Source of the DNA: Sphingobacterium rhinopitheci
Lineage (GTDB): Bacteria; Bacteroidota; Bacteroidia; Sphingobacteriales; Sphingobacteriaceae
Direction: 5' to 3'
Length of the DNA stretch: 64,000 nucleotides
Assembly: GCF_022627575.1 (NCBI RefSeq)
Contig: NZ_JADEYQ010000012.1
Span: 1-64,000 of the forward strand
The stretch's first letter is position 1, and the number at the start of each line of letters is the position of its first letter. Position numbers and translations under genes: made by a program. Shown here piece after piece: positions 24,828 to 34,550 of the stretch. The notes under the pieces are model-generated. The model worked only from the letters and a program-made list of their open reading frames with translations. It searched no databases and was not told the DNA's origin.

Positions 24828-26702
24828 TTATTTACCCATGCGAGTAAGGATAGCTTCCATCTCTGTCATTACTTCATTGATCTTAGCTATTGTCAAATCA
24901 AAAGGCTCTGAAGTATTCATATCAACGCCTGCGTCTACAAGAAGTTCTACAGGGTATTTTGTACTACCTGAAGCTAAAAAATCTAAATATCTCTTACGAT
25001 CAAGATCAGTTCCTTTTAATACTTTTTCTGACAAAGCAGTAGATGCTGTGAAGGAAGTAGCATATTGGTAAACATAGAAGTTATAATAGAAATGCGGTAT
25101 ATATGACCATTCTGATTTTACATTATCATCTACGATACACACATTCTTGTCATGTCCATAATATTTACGGGTCAGTGCTAAGTACATTTTGTCAAAATCC
25201 TCGCCTGTCAAAGCTTCTCCTTTGCTCACTTTATCATGAATCATAGCTTCAAATTCTGCGAACTGCGTCTGACGAAACAAGGTACCCTTCGCTCCTTCCA
25301 AATAGTTACCTAATATTGCTAATTTGGTCTTGTCATCTTTGATTTGTTGCAACATATAATCGTTTAACAATTCCTCATTCAATGTGGAAGCTACCTCCGC
25401 TACAAAGATGGAGTAATTAGCATTTGCAAAATGTTGCTTTTTATTGGTTAAGTACGAATGCATAGTATGTCCCAATTCATGGGTCAATGTAGACATGTCA
25501 TTGTACTTTCCATTATAATTCATCAATATATACGGATGCACATCATAGGCAGAACCATTAGAATAAGCGCCCGATCTTTTTCCTTCATTGGGATACATAT
25601 CAATCCATCGTTCCTCAAAAGCTTTTTTAGAAACATTTACATAATCAGGGCCTAAAGGCTTCAATGATTTTAAAATATTATCTACAGACTCATCAACGGT
25701 ATAGGCTAAATCTACTTTTTCGACCAATGGAGCATACAGATCGTAATAATGCAAGGTATCTACCCCCATCATACGCTTACGCAAATTAAGATAACGGTGA
25801 AAAGTTTCCAGGTTGCCATTAACATTTTTAATCAAATTATGGAAAACTTCAGTAGGGATATTACCTGCATCTAATGCACGCTCTAACGTACTATTATAAT
25901 TACGTGCTTTTGTCGTAAACAATGCCGCATTGATATTACCATACAATTGCGTACCAAAAGTACGTTGGAACTTATTCAACTGATTAAAATAAGCTTCAAA
26001 TACTTTACTACGTATTTCTCTATCTTCACTTGCTCTATACAGCGCAAAATTTGCAGCATTTAAAGTTACCGGCTGACCATTTATATCAATAACAGCATGT
26101 GGAAATTCAGCGTTAGAAAAAGTACTAAAAATAGTAGCTGCATTTCCGGACATCAATGAGGAATAAGCCAACACTTTTTCTACCTCTTCCGAACCAGTAT
26201 GTGCACGCTTACGCAATAAATCACTGAGGTAAAATTTGTAGGTGGCCAACGCTTTCTCTTCTGCTATAAAAGTATCTATTTGTTCTTCTTGCAGCAGCAA
26301 TAATTCAGGCTCAATATAAGACGTTAACGCACCATAAGCTGAAAATAGCTGTTGCAACTCTTGTTTCATTCCTGCGTATTTTGTGACACGTGTATCTTGA
26401 TCTGACTTCATCGAAGCATAAGATGATAAACGTACCATATCTTTCACAATCTTGTTGTTAAGTTCCAAAGCCTCCAATAGCATAGAGGACGATTGTGTCA
26501 ACTTACCTTTATATGCTGCAATTTGCTGCATATCCACTTGAAGCCTATCTTTCTCTTGCTTCCACGAAGCATCTGAACTGTATAGGTCAGTCAAATTCCA
26601 TTTATACTTTTCGGGAAGTTCCTCACGCACCTTCATCTGACTTACTGCTACTGTAGTAGAAAATAACATCATAGCGGTCATCCATTGTTTTTTATTAAAC
26701 AT
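24828..26702 (-). CDS. pepF: Exported oligoendopeptidase F (M3 family)
   Basis: A 624-residue zinc oligopeptidase of family M3B. The zinc site is STLTHELGHTMHSYL (HExxH), followed by the third-ligand region FVAEVASTLNEELL. The body matches PepF, beginning LPEKYKWNLTDLYSSDASW. Unlike cytosolic PepF of Gram-positives it starts with a signal-like segment (MTAMMLFSTTVAVSQ), so it is probably periplasmic. It would cut short peptides for nutrition, together with the M13 and M1 enzymes elsewhere in the window. Monocistronic with a strong terminator. Confidence 0.92.
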   Translation of the reverse strand: MFNKKQWMTAMMLFSTTVAVSQMKVREELPEKYKWNLTDLYSSDASWKQEKDRLQVDMQQIAAYKGKLTQSSSMLLEALELNNKIVKDMVRLSSYASMKSDQDTRVTKYAGMKQELQQLFSAYGALTSYIEPELLLLQEEQIDTFIAEEKALATYKFYLSDLLRKRAHTGSEEVEKVLAYSSLMSGNAATIFSTFSNAEFPHAVIDINGQPVTLNAANFALYRASEDREIRSKVFEAYFNQLNKFQRTFGTQLYGNINAALFTTKARNYNSTLERALDAGNIPTEVFHNLIKNVNGNLETFHRYLNLRKRMMGVDTLHYYDLYAPLVEKVDLAYTVDESVDNILKSLKPLGPDYVNVSKKAFEERWIDMYPNEGKRSGAYSNGSAYDVHPYILMNYNGKYNDMSTLTHELGHTMHSYLTNKKQHFANANYSIFVAEVASTLNEELLNDYMLQQIKDDKTKLAILGNYLEGAKGTLFRQTQFAEFEAMIHDKVSKGEALTGEDFDKMYLALTRKYYGHDKNVCIVDDNVKSEWSYIPHFYYNFYVYQYATSFTASTALSEKVLKGTDLDRKRYLDFLASGSTKYPVELLVDAGVDMNTSEPFDLTIAKINEVMTEMEAILTRMGK

Positions 26703-27043
26703 ATATTATATCTATAAATAGTTCCACAAAATACTAAAAAGATTTAATGATTTTAAATAATGACATACAAGTACTGAAAACAAGACAATACGATACTTGT
26801 TTAACAAATTACAAATAGCTAATACTCCTAAAAAAATCAATAAAATATGACGGAGAACCAATAATAACTATTACCATATCGCACTAACAACTAAGTAAAA
26901 TACATAAACAAAAAAATATAAGGTAATTATTTTTATGTAAATAGGAATATATCTATGGAATGAAAACAAATTGACACATATTATTGTTTCCCAATAGAAG
27001 ATATCACATATTAAAAAACAAACACTATAAATATAAAACCAAC
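26703..27043. other. Intergenic region between divergent genes
   Basis: About 340 AT-rich bases. A TTG-started extension of the MscS frame to 26984 is open but probably untranslated. I see no other structure. Confidence 0.4.
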
Positions 27044-27910
27044 GTGATAAAATCTATAATCGATATATTAGATAATTGGGAAATTGATTTCAAAGCCTTT
27101 TTAGCAAAGCTAGTCTTAGGGCTATCTATATTACTTATATTTTATATAATAGGTAAATTAACGAAACATCTAGCCTATAAAATAAATTCTAAAGTGCTGT
27201 CCAAGCACAAAGATCTTCAAAGTATCCTATCAGGGATCATATACTATTTTTTCCTGTTAATTGGTTATTATCTATTCCTTCAGGTAATAGGCTTAGAGCA
27301 GTATTTTGTGAAATTGCTTGCTGGCGCAGGTATTGTCGGAATTATAGCTGGGTTTGCACTGAAAGATATTGCCTCCAATGCATTTTCAGGGTTACTGCTA
27401 TTCTTTGAGAAGCCTTATGTTGTAAATGACTGGATACAAATAGATGGTCATTTTGGTAAGGTATTAAAAGTCGGCCTTTTGACCACATGGATGACCAATA
27501 AGTCAGGACAAATCGTCTATATCTCGAATCAATTGATATATAGCGGTGTCTTTATAAATTATACAACATTAAACAAGCGTGTTATTCGTTTTCAAGCTGA
27601 TATCGAATCTTACTTTGATATTGATGAATTACGTAAACTATTCAATAATAGTTTAAAAAACGTTAAGAACTTTGTCGCTAGTGAAGAGATAATATTCCTT
27701 GTAAAATCTATTGGCGTCGATGGTAACTTCACTTTAGATATATCCTTTTGGGTAACATTTTCGAATGAAAAAGAATTTATTAATAGCGTGAGTGATGTCA
27801 TGATATTAGTCAAAAAGATTAGTGTGGACAACAAGTTCAATATTATTAATACTGTTTGGATATCTGATGAAGATAATAACTCTTCTGCTGGTATGTATGG
27901 TAATGTTTAA
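27044..27910 (+). CDS. Small MscS-family mechanosensitive channel
   Basis: A channel of 288 residues if it starts at the GTG at 27044 (MIKSIIDILDNWEID); the frame is open to a TTG at 26984, but those residues are polar and non-typical. It has three membrane helices, the third being the pore helix LLAGAGIVGIIAGFALKDIASNAFSG, followed by the beta domain with IQIDGHFGKVLKVGLLTTWM and VYISNQLIYSG. This is the plain MscS architecture, in contrast to the 599-residue channel at 14608. It protects against osmotic downshock. Confidence 0.9.
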   Translation: MIKSIIDILDNWEIDFKAFLAKLVLGLSILLIFYIIGKLTKHLAYKINSKVLSKHKDLQSILSGIIYYFFLLIGYYLFLQVIGLEQYFVKLLAGAGIVGIIAGFALKDIASNAFSGLLLFFEKPYVVNDWIQIDGHFGKVLKVGLLTTWMTNKSGQIVYISNQLIYSGVFINYTTLNKRVIRFQADIESYFDIDELRKLFNNSLKNVKNFVASEEIIFLVKSIGVDGNFTLDISFWVTFSNEKEFINSVSDVMILVKKISVDNKFNIINTVWISDEDNNSSAGMYGNV

Positions 27911-28014
27911 CATTAATTATCCTCGTTAGCGCTCAAATAAGCTATTTACTAAAATTAGAATAGGCTTTAACTGTAGCCTAACTTTTGTGCTTAATGCAGT
28001 AAGAGATTTAATGT

Positions 28015-28044
28015 AAAAAAAAAGCTTCTCGAATGAGAAGCTTT
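28015..28044 (-). terminator. Intrinsic terminator after tRNA-Arg
   Basis: Stem AAAGCTTCTC / GAGAAGCTTT with loop ATTC and a T-tract of nine on the minus strand, 7 bases after the tRNA. Confidence 0.85.
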
Positions 28045-28050
28045 CATTTG

Positions 28051-28124
<74 letters not shown>

Positions 28125-28168
28125 TTTTACCGTAACTTGGAGCGTTATTCTCTTCCGTTTTGGTGATG

Positions 28169-28176
28169 CAAATATA
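28169..28176 (-). promoter_or_regulatory. Promoter -7 element for tRNA-Arg
   Basis: TATATTTG on the minus strand, about 45 bases before the mature tRNA 5' end, giving a leader of about 40 bases for RNase P removal. Confidence 0.5.
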
Positions 28177-28494
28177 CCAATAATAATTAAAAATATAAAC
28201 TTAAAACAGAGATAAACTTCTTCTACATTCGTTATCAGAAAGTTAAATTTCAAATTAATGCTTCAACATTTATCTTTATGGTAATTATTATGATATTGTG
28301 TATCTACATTGTACGGTAGGCTTCCCTAATCAAAGGTTGATCCACCATATAAATACGGATTAATAAAGTATAGCTTGATTAAAGGATATGCACGACTTAA
28401 TCCATTTAATGCTTTATGGGTATGATTATTATTTTAATCAATTTAGCACGCCTATGCTAAAACTCTTACGGATTTATAGATTAAAATAAAAATA

Positions 28495-28520
28495 CCTTTT
28501 AAATAGATCAATTTAAAAGG
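28495..28520 (-). terminator. Terminator-like hairpin in the gene-poor stretch
   Basis: Arms CCTTTTAAAT / ATTTAAAAGG with a six-base loop. On the minus strand it is followed by TATTTTTATTTT. No gene is recognised directly upstream, so it may end a small RNA or back up the next hairpin. Confidence 0.4.
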
Positions 28521-28585
28521 CTAAATATCAATCCAAATATATTCGAGGATAAAACACTTAATTGTGTTAATATTATGTGACAAAA

Positions 28586-28616
28586 TAGCATCTCCAAACC
28601 GTCTTTGAAGATGCTA
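28586..28616 (-). terminator. Terminator-like hairpin downstream of the esterase gene
   Basis: Stem TAGCATCTcCAAA paired with TTTGaAGATGCTA (one G-U pair), loop of five, followed on the minus strand by ATTTTG. It lies about 300 bases after the esterase stop. Confidence 0.45.
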
Positions 28617-28921
28617 ATGTTTTATGAACAGTATATTTAAACTAGATAGAATAAGTCTAATTTTCAGTCCCAAAACGAACCTTTTAGGAGATTATATTTA
28701 TAGTCAACTTAAAGTAGCTTAATTATATAAACATATCATATATTTCCAATTTGAATATGCAGCGTGAATCATAAGTTCAAAGCGGCCACTTGTCTTGTAA
28801 GAATTACCTGCATATAATAATTAACCAATATAATAGCTCCGACAACCCAACAAAAAAATGATGCAACATACCTTATGACTATAAAAAGAAGATATGCCTT
28901 AATATTAAGAAATACTTTTGC

Positions 28922-29608
28922 TTATAGCCTCTTATGTGAAAACATCCACTCATATATTTCATCCTGATGAAATAAACGCTCAACACTACCATGTGTCCCT
29001 CCCGGTATAATAGTCAATGTAGCATCTGCATCAGGATTACAAGATTTAATAGCATTATAGATTTTTTTTGATTCTGATGCAGGAACTGCTCTATCCATAT
29101 TACCATGTTGAATCCAAAGAGGAACTTTTGTCAAGTTGCAAGCATACGAAAGAGAACCTCCCCCACAGATAGCTACCGCTGCTGAAATACGTTCAGGATA
29201 TTTTCCAGCTACATCCATAGTACCATATGCCCCCATACTCATACCACAAATATAAACACGCGAAGGATCACCATTATATTCTTGCAATACATAATCAAGT
29301 ACTTCCATCACATTATCCGGATTCCATCCATTATTTGTTTGTGGTGCCACGACAATTCCAGGTATTTCTTTACCTCGTTTAGCAGCATACAAAACGCCAT
29401 AACGTTTTACACGTTCCAAATTTTTACCCGAGAGGCTCTTGCCATGTAAAAATATAACAATAGGTTGCTTATCTCCTGATTCCGAATAATCCGAGGGTAA
29501 TTTAACTAAAAAATTATATTTAGTTTTATTCATCACAGGTATGAGTTCACCAAAAACAGGTAAAAATGTAATAACAAAACAAAACGTAAGTAAGTAAATC
29601 CTATTCAT
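28922..29608 (-). CDS. Exported alpha/beta hydrolase, esterase/depolymerase-like
   Basis: A 228-residue secreted esterase of the PHB-depolymerase/feruloyl esterase-like group. It has a signal peptide (LLTFCFVITFLPVFGE), the oxyanion segment VIFLHGKSLSG, the nucleophile elbow YICGMSMGAYGT (serine in GxSxG), the acid in QHGNMDRAVP and the histidine in PGGTHGS. All catalytic parts are intact. It probably releases acyl groups from polymers or hydrolyses simple esters in the periplasm. No operon partner. Confidence 0.88.
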   Translation of the reverse strand: MNRIYLLTFCFVITFLPVFGELIPVMNKTKYNFLVKLPSDYSESGDKQPIVIFLHGKSLSGKNLERVKRYGVLYAAKRGKEIPGIVVAPQTNNGWNPDNVMEVLDYVLQEYNGDPSRVYICGMSMGAYGTMDVAGKYPERISAAVAICGGGSLSYACNLTKVPLWIQHGNMDRAVPASESKKIYNAIKSCNPDADATLTIIPGGTHGSVERLFHQDEIYEWMFSHKRL

Positions 29609-29732
29609 AATATTTCCAATGCCGAAAATTGATTAGTCAAATGTAGTAAAATAAATACAAAAATTTACATGACTTTAGTATGACAATTGGTAGTTTTTTT
29701 GTATACTTGATTATACAAATTATCTAAAGAGC

Positions 29733-30143
29733 ATGTTAAAATTAAACAAAGTAATAATAATAGGTACTATAGCTTCTTTGGTGGTTGCTATTAGTGCTTT
29801 TACACAACCAGAAATACCTCCTGCCAAAGAAAAACCTACAAATTTAAAAGTTCTTCCCAAAAACATTTCTGATGAAGAATTGACGAAAGTAATGCGTGGT
29901 TTTAATGCAGCTTTAGGGGTTAAATGTGGTCATTGCCATGCGGCAAAACCTAATGGTGAAAAAGGAATGGATTTCGCTAGCGATACTAATCCAAACAAGG
30001 ATGTCGCACGTGCTATGTTGAAGATGACCAACAAAATCAATAAGAAATATTTTAACGAAAAACATGAAGGCATTATTCAAAATATAACTTGCGAAACATG
30101 TCACAATGGTAAAGCTATACCTAAAACCGTAGCTTTAAAATAA
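29733..30143 (+). CDS. Exported diheme c-type cytochrome
   Basis: A 136-residue protein with a signal peptide or N-terminal anchor (VIIIGTIASLVVAISAF) and two c-heme sites, VKCGHCHAA and ITCETCHNG (CxxCH). The layout, with FNAALGVKCGHCHA and a late CETCHNG-K-x-x-P, matches the photosynthetic reaction centre cytochrome c subunit-like family (CytoC_RC) common in non-photosynthetic Bacteroidota. It carries electrons in the periplasm; the partner is unknown. It shares a bidirectional terminator with the convergent TPR gene. Confidence 0.92.
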   Translation: MLKLNKVIIIGTIASLVVAISAFTQPEIPPAKEKPTNLKVLPKNISDEELTKVMRGFNAALGVKCGHCHAAKPNGEKGMDFASDTNPNKDVARAMLKMTNKINKKYFNEKHEGIIQNITCETCHNGKAIPKTVALK

Positions 30144-30167
30144 AGACTATTATACATAAAGCATATG

Positions 30168-30206
30168 AAAAACGTTATCCCAATATATAGAGGATAACGT
30201 TTTTTC
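30168..30206. terminator. Bidirectional intrinsic terminator
   Basis: Stem AAAAACGTTATCC / GGATAACGTTTTT with T-tracts on both strands, between the cytochrome and the TPR regulator gene. Confidence 0.85.
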
Positions 30207-30252
30207 TGTACTCCTATTTATTATTTATGTAAAAACGGTCACCGATAACTGC

Positions 30253-32037
30253 CTATACCAATCTTATATTATCATGCTTAGATTTATTTTTATCTCCATT
30301 AACGTTTAAAGATATAGAATAATCCATTTTCTTTTTTAAACGTTGTTTTGCTTTTTTTATACCTTCCAAAGAGATACAAAGTAATTCGCTCATAGTACTA
30401 TTATTTAAATCCAATTTTTGAAGAGCAATTATTTTGAGATCATTATCAGTCAATTTTTGATATTTTTCTTTCATACCACTCAAATAATTGGGATAAACCT
30501 TATCAAATACTCCTTTAAATTTTAACCATCTTTCATCCGTCATAATATGCGACTCTAGCATAGAATTAAGCTGTTCAATAATGGCTTGAGTTCCCTCAGG
30601 ATTTTGCTTCGAGACAGTAACTATATTACTTCGCAATTCATTGATAATAATATCATTATTCTTTATAGTGGCAGTAAAATCTTCTAAAGAATCTTTAAGT
30701 ATTAACAATTCTTGATCTACGAGTTGTTTTTCATATTTCAACCTCAGTTGTTCCTTTTCCAAGAGGGTATTTTTAATTTTTATTCTAGTTTTAGATCTAT
30801 TAATTAGTAAAAAAATTATAAAAAATATTAGAATAGCGAATACCGCGATATATATTACCATTCGTATTGTTTGCTCTCGCTTTATTTCTACTTCTTGGAT
30901 ATTACGATTGTATTTTTCTCTTTCACTATTCCAGATGATTTTCTGCATCTCCTTGATATCAGTTCTAGCTTCTAATGAATCCCTTAATACCAAGTAAAGA
31001 TTTAGTTGTTTCAACTCTTCATCTTTATTATTTAACCCCTTTGCAATTTTTGTTAATGCATATGCGGCATCCATTTCATATTGTAAATAATAGGGTTTTT
31101 TTTCCATTAACTCTTTGCTCTTTTGGATATGCTTCAAAGCTAAATCATACTTTTTCAGCTCTATATAATAGTTTGCCAAAACCAAATTTGCGCGCATCGC
31201 ATCATGATTTTCTGCATAACGAAGAGAAAGAGAAATATTTTTTTCGATAAGGTTAATAGCTTTGTTTTTATCCCCATTTTCCCATTCATATTGGGCCAAA
31301 TTACCAGAAATAATACCTATCCAAACTGAATCTTTAGCCAATACAGCTTCTTTCATTGCTAGGTTAAAGTATTCAATCATTTGAGCTGTATTTTTTATAT
31401 CAATATTATATAATGCTATAGCATTAATAAGATTGATGCGTTCTCTAGAAGCTCTTATTGAATAAGGTAATACTTCCTGAAGGTATTCCAATGCTGTGGA
31501 CTGGTCACCTATATAATTAAAGAAATTAGATGCAAATTGGTAATGCTTTATGGGTAAAGGTATTTTTTGTAAATCAACTTTATCCTTTAAATCATTGGCC
31601 TTTAAATAATAAGGGAAAGCTTCAATTACTTTACGATACACAAAATTATAATATCCTTGTCTTATAAGTCCTATCATTTCCAATTCAGGATAGCGATGGT
31701 CTTTAATTAATTCATATGCTAACTTATAGTAGTAGTCTGATGAAGGATTTGTGTTGTCAATAGCGATAGAGAATCCATCAGCCATCTCCATATAATAAGC
31801 CCATTCCAATGGTATATTACGCTCCCTTTTAGCATACTCAAATAAGGGAGCTAGCTGTTGTTTTAAACGAACAGTATCTTGTCCAAATGATTCAGACAAT
31901 AATAACGCGATTTCTATCTGCTGTAATGGATCTTTAGTTTTAATTATTTCATCTACAGTATTTGCTGCAAGCTGATTAACAAAAATGACTAATGATAGGA
32001 AAGTGCTAATAATAATTTGAACTATATATTTTTTCAT
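30253..32037 (-). CDS. TPR sensor protein with membrane helix and C-terminal HTH
   Basis: A 594-residue protein with a signal peptide (IISTFLSLVIFVNQLAANT), about seven TPR-like helical repeats up to residue 370 (for example YENAEYHLALKHI-type helices), one membrane helix (IRMVIYIAVFAILIFFIIFLL), a long coiled coil (about 420-510) and a C-terminal helix-turn-helix (TDNDLKIIALQKLDLNNSTMSELLCISLEG). This architecture is a one-protein signal transducer typical of Bacteroidota, sensing in the periplasm and binding DNA in the cytosol. The target genes are unknown; the neighbours give no clear hint. Confidence 0.85.
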   Translation of the reverse strand: MKKYIVQIIISTFLSLVIFVNQLAANTVDEIIKTKDPLQQIEIALLLSESFGQDTVRLKQQLAPLFEYAKRERNIPLEWAYYMEMADGFSIAIDNTNPSSDYYYKLAYELIKDHRYPELEMIGLIRQGYYNFVYRKVIEAFPYYLKANDLKDKVDLQKIPLPIKHYQFASNFFNYIGDQSTALEYLQEVLPYSIRASRERINLINAIALYNIDIKNTAQMIEYFNLAMKEAVLAKDSVWIGIISGNLAQYEWENGDKNKAINLIEKNISLSLRYAENHDAMRANLVLANYYIELKKYDLALKHIQKSKELMEKKPYYLQYEMDAAYALTKIAKGLNNKDEELKQLNLYLVLRDSLEARTDIKEMQKIIWNSEREKYNRNIQEVEIKREQTIRMVIYIAVFAILIFFIIFLLINRSKTRIKIKNTLLEKEQLRLKYEKQLVDQELLILKDSLEDFTATIKNNDIIINELRSNIVTVSKQNPEGTQAIIEQLNSMLESHIMTDERWLKFKGVFDKVYPNYLSGMKEKYQKLTDNDLKIIALQKLDLNNSTMSELLCISLEGIKKAKQRLKKKMDYSISLNVNGDKNKSKHDNIRLV

Positions 32038-32641
32038 GCTAAGTATTGCAGTCGGGCTATAATCATATTTGAATTATAAATATATTTGTTTAGATTAATT
32101 ATTCCCTAACTATGATCAGTTTGTTTCGTTATTTTAACAAAGATAAAAAATAATATATCAGGACAAAGGATGATTAAAAGAGGAATTAAATTTATCTAAT
32201 TAAACCATTATAAATCTCCATAATTCAATTATTTAAAAGAGAAATATATACTATTTAGGAGTATGACTCAAATTATTTATCTAGTTATTATTTCAGTTAC
32301 CAATGAAGTAGGAATTAAGAATACTACAACAGCAGGTAAATAATAAAACCGCACTTTGTCCATAAGTTACTTCTGCCAAAAGGCGCCGCAAAAAGGCAGC
32401 TGCTGTTAAGTTCATATTAGCTCGCATCGATAAAACTATTTTTGACATATTTTTTATATTTTAAATATAATCTATAGCTATCTTATTAAACAAAATAAAA
32501 TGCATTGTGTTTCAAGTATGCAATGAATAACTAATGCTAAACGTATTAAAAAAAACATCTTGCTAATACATATTTTAAAAATTAATTTTAAAATATAAAA
32601 TACCCATAAGATTATAGTTTAGAAATTAGCCAATCAACAAA
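32038..32641. other. Intergenic region of about 600 bases
   Basis: It separates divergent genes. A local island of higher G/C at 32350-32430 overlaps a possible 51-residue minus-strand frame (32293-32448). Otherwise AT-rich without strong structure. Confidence 0.4.
32293..32448 (-). CDS. Possible 51-residue peptide gene
   Basis: An ATG-started frame of 51 residues beginning MSKIVLSMRANM, with a RR pair, a hydrophobic AVLLF and a CCC triplet. It coincides with a G/C-richer island inside an AT-rich gap, which hints at conservation. I recognise no family. It may be chance. Confidence 0.2.
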   Translation of the reverse strand: MSKIVLSMRANMNLTAAAFLRRLLAEVTYGQSAVLLFTCCCSILNSYFIGN

Positions 32642-34009
32642 ATGCTCAGAAAAATACTATCACTAATTGTCCTCATAAGTACTGTACAAGCACATGCTCA
32701 AACAAAAAGACCCAATATCGTATTCATACTAGCGGATGACTTGGGCTATGCCGATATCGGCGCTTATGGGCAGCAGAAAATCAAAACACCACATCTCAAT
32801 AATTTAGCCCATAAAGGGATCAAGTTTACACAATTTTATACCGGTACCTCCGTATGCGCACCATCACGCTCTTCACTATTGACAGGGCAACATACAGGGC
32901 ACACTTATATACGTGGTAATAAAGAGATACAACCAGAAGGTCAAGAGCCATTAGCAGATTCTGTAATTACTATTGCTATGCAACTTCAAGATGCGGGATA
33001 TGTTACTGGGGCATTTGGCAAATGGGGATTAGGGATGGTCGGAACTTCAGGTGATCCTAATAAAAAAGGTTTTGATGAGTTCTTTGGTTACAATTGTCAA
33101 CGTCAGGCACATACCTACTACCCAGATCATCTTTGGAACAATCAAGAGAAAATTAATCTTAAGGGAAAAAATATATATGCAGCAGAATTGATTCACGAAA
33201 AAACATTAGCCTTTATTGATGATAATAAAGACAAATCATTTTTTCTATTTGTACCTACAGTATTGCCACATGCCGAATTAGCAGCGCCAAAAGATAGTCT
33301 CTATCGTATGTACGAAAATCAATTTGAAGAAACACCTTATAAAAGTACGCATTATGCCAATGTAGATAAGCCACGCGCAATGTACGCCGCTATGGTGACA
33401 CGCTTAGATCTGCACGTCGGTCAAATCGTCCAAAAACTAGAAGAATTGGGTATTGCAGACAATACAATTATTATGTTTGCGAGTGACAATGGCGCACATC
33501 AAGAAGGCGGTGCCGATCCGCATTTTTTTAAGAGCTCGGGGGAGCTAAAAGGTATAAAACGTTCATTATATGAAGGCGGAATCCGCACGCCATTTATCGC
33601 ATTTTGGCCTACTAAAATCAAAGAAAACCAAGTCACCGATAGTCAAGCGGCATTTTGGGATATCATGCCTACTTTGTTGTCATTAACAGAAACTAAAAAT
33701 ACTGCGTATACAGATGGTATTTCCATCGTTCCTACATTATTAACAAAAGGAAAACAGCAAAAGAGAGATTACCTGTATTGGGAATTCCACGAGGAAGGAG
33801 GCCGACAAGCGGTAAGACAAGGTGATTGGAAACTGATTGTACAAAAAGTTAAAGAGCCTACCCAAACGTATATGGAACTTTACAACCTCAAAGAAGATCC
33901 TTCAGAGAGTGAGAACTGTGCACCACAAAATCCAAAGAAAGTAGAACAATTACTCCAGCTAATTAAAGAGGCACACAAAGAAAGTGCACTATTTCCGTTG
34001 ACATCCTAA
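32642..34009 (+). CDS. Exported arylsulfatase (S1 family)
   Basis: A 455-residue type I sulfatase with a signal peptide (LIVLISTVQAHAQ). The catalytic CxPSR motif is VCAPSRSSLLTGQ, with the cysteine at residue 72 to be converted to formylglycine by a maturase. The metal site has ADDLGYADIG near the N-terminus and FASDNGAH later. It removes sulfate esters, probably from polysaccharides or aryl sulfates in the periplasm. No SusC/D pair or other glycan enzyme is next to it. A terminator follows at 34014. Confidence 0.93.
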   Translation: MLRKILSLIVLISTVQAHAQTKRPNIVFILADDLGYADIGAYGQQKIKTPHLNNLAHKGIKFTQFYTGTSVCAPSRSSLLTGQHTGHTYIRGNKEIQPEGQEPLADSVITIAMQLQDAGYVTGAFGKWGLGMVGTSGDPNKKGFDEFFGYNCQRQAHTYYPDHLWNNQEKINLKGKNIYAAELIHEKTLAFIDDNKDKSFFLFVPTVLPHAELAAPKDSLYRMYENQFEETPYKSTHYANVDKPRAMYAAMVTRLDLHVGQIVQKLEELGIADNTIIMFASDNGAHQEGGADPHFFKSSGELKGIKRSLYEGGIRTPFIAFWPTKIKENQVTDSQAAFWDIMPTLLSLTETKNTAYTDGISIVPTLLTKGKQQKRDYLYWEFHEEGGRQAVRQGDWKLIVQKVKEPTQTYMELYNLKEDPSESENCAPQNPKKVEQLLQLIKEAHKESALFPLTS

Positions 34010-34013
34010 TACC

Positions 34014-34046
34014 AAAATCGAACTATATAAGTATAGTTCGATTTTT
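34014..34046 (+). terminator. Intrinsic terminator after the sulfatase
   Basis: Stem AAAATCGAACTATA / TATAGTTCGATTTT with a T-tract of five, 5 bases past the stop codon. Confidence 0.8.
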
Positions 34047-34052
34047 AAATCT

Positions 34053-34060
34053 TATTTTTG
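34053..34060 (+). promoter_or_regulatory. Promoter -7 element for the small membrane protein
   Basis: TATTTTTG, an exact TAnnTTTG match just after the sulfatase terminator. It overlaps the first possible TTG start (34058), which argues that translation starts downstream. Confidence 0.5.
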
Positions 34061-34084
34061 CAATTATATTTACAAATATATACT

Positions 34085-34549
34085 TTGATAGACGCTACGC
34101 ATTTACTTATATTCCACTCCTATTTTAGGTGGCTTGTATTACTGATAATGTTGGTTCAAATACTGTGGATATATATAAATTATAAGAGAAATATAATATT
34201 CTCAGCCAAAGACTTTAAGATCCTCCTACTCTATACACTCGTATTTGATATTCAGTTAATCATAGGATGGTCCTTGTATTTCAACAGTATGTTGGTCGAA
34301 GGATTTTGGGCAGATATTGCCAAGGGTATAAAAAATAGACAGCTACGCTTTTTCGGTTTAGAGCATATGAGCATGATGAATCTTGCCATCATACTCATCA
34401 ATATAAGTACCATACGTAGTTATTTTAGGATAAATACCACCTATGGATTTAAAAAATTATGGAATATATATATTTGGATATACCTGATTATTCTTTCTTC
34501 CATCCCTTGGTCATTTTCGCCATTGACGAGTAGACCCAATTTTAGATAG
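34085..34549 (+). CDS. Four-helix membrane protein of unknown function
   Basis: A protein of about 154 residues with four membrane helices. The segment HLLIFHSYFRWLVLLIMLVQ (H-S-x-x-R-W) and the later GLEHMSMMNLAIILINIS resemble a family of small Bacteroidota membrane proteins with histidines in their helices, distantly like b-type cytochromes; heme binding is not shown. The frame opens at a TTG at 34058, but that lies in the promoter element. The TTG at 34085 places the start at MIDATHLL, a usual beginning for this family. Its stop almost touches the convergent Gre-like gene. Confidence 0.65.
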   Translation: MIDATHLLIFHSYFRWLVLLIMLVQILWIYINYKRNIIFSAKDFKILLLYTLVFDIQLIIGWSLYFNSMLVEGFWADIAKGIKNRQLRFFGLEHMSMMNLAIILINISTIRSYFRINTTYGFKKLWNIYIWIYLIILSSIPWSFSPLTSRPNFR

Positions 34550-34550
34550 G

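Larger units (their letters stand above)
28125..28921. other. Gene-poor stretch of about 800 bases beside tRNA-Arg
   Basis: No convincing coding frame. It contains the tRNA promoter and two hairpins (28495-28520 and 28586-28616). I looked for an integrase relic or a direct repeat of the tRNA 3' end and saw neither. Confidence 0.45.

Noticed and set aside
26984-27043. TTG-started N-terminal extension of the small MscS channel
   Set aside because: The added residues are polar and basic and unlike MscS starts; a GTG at 27044 fits better.
28790-28921. Hydrophobic frame continuing about 40 codons past the esterase stop codon
   Set aside because: It follows a TAA, has no start of its own and no similarity I recognise; chance in AT-rich DNA is likely.
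34058-34084. TTG start for the four-helix membrane protein
   Set aside because: It lies inside the TATTTTTG promoter element, so it would not be in the transcript.
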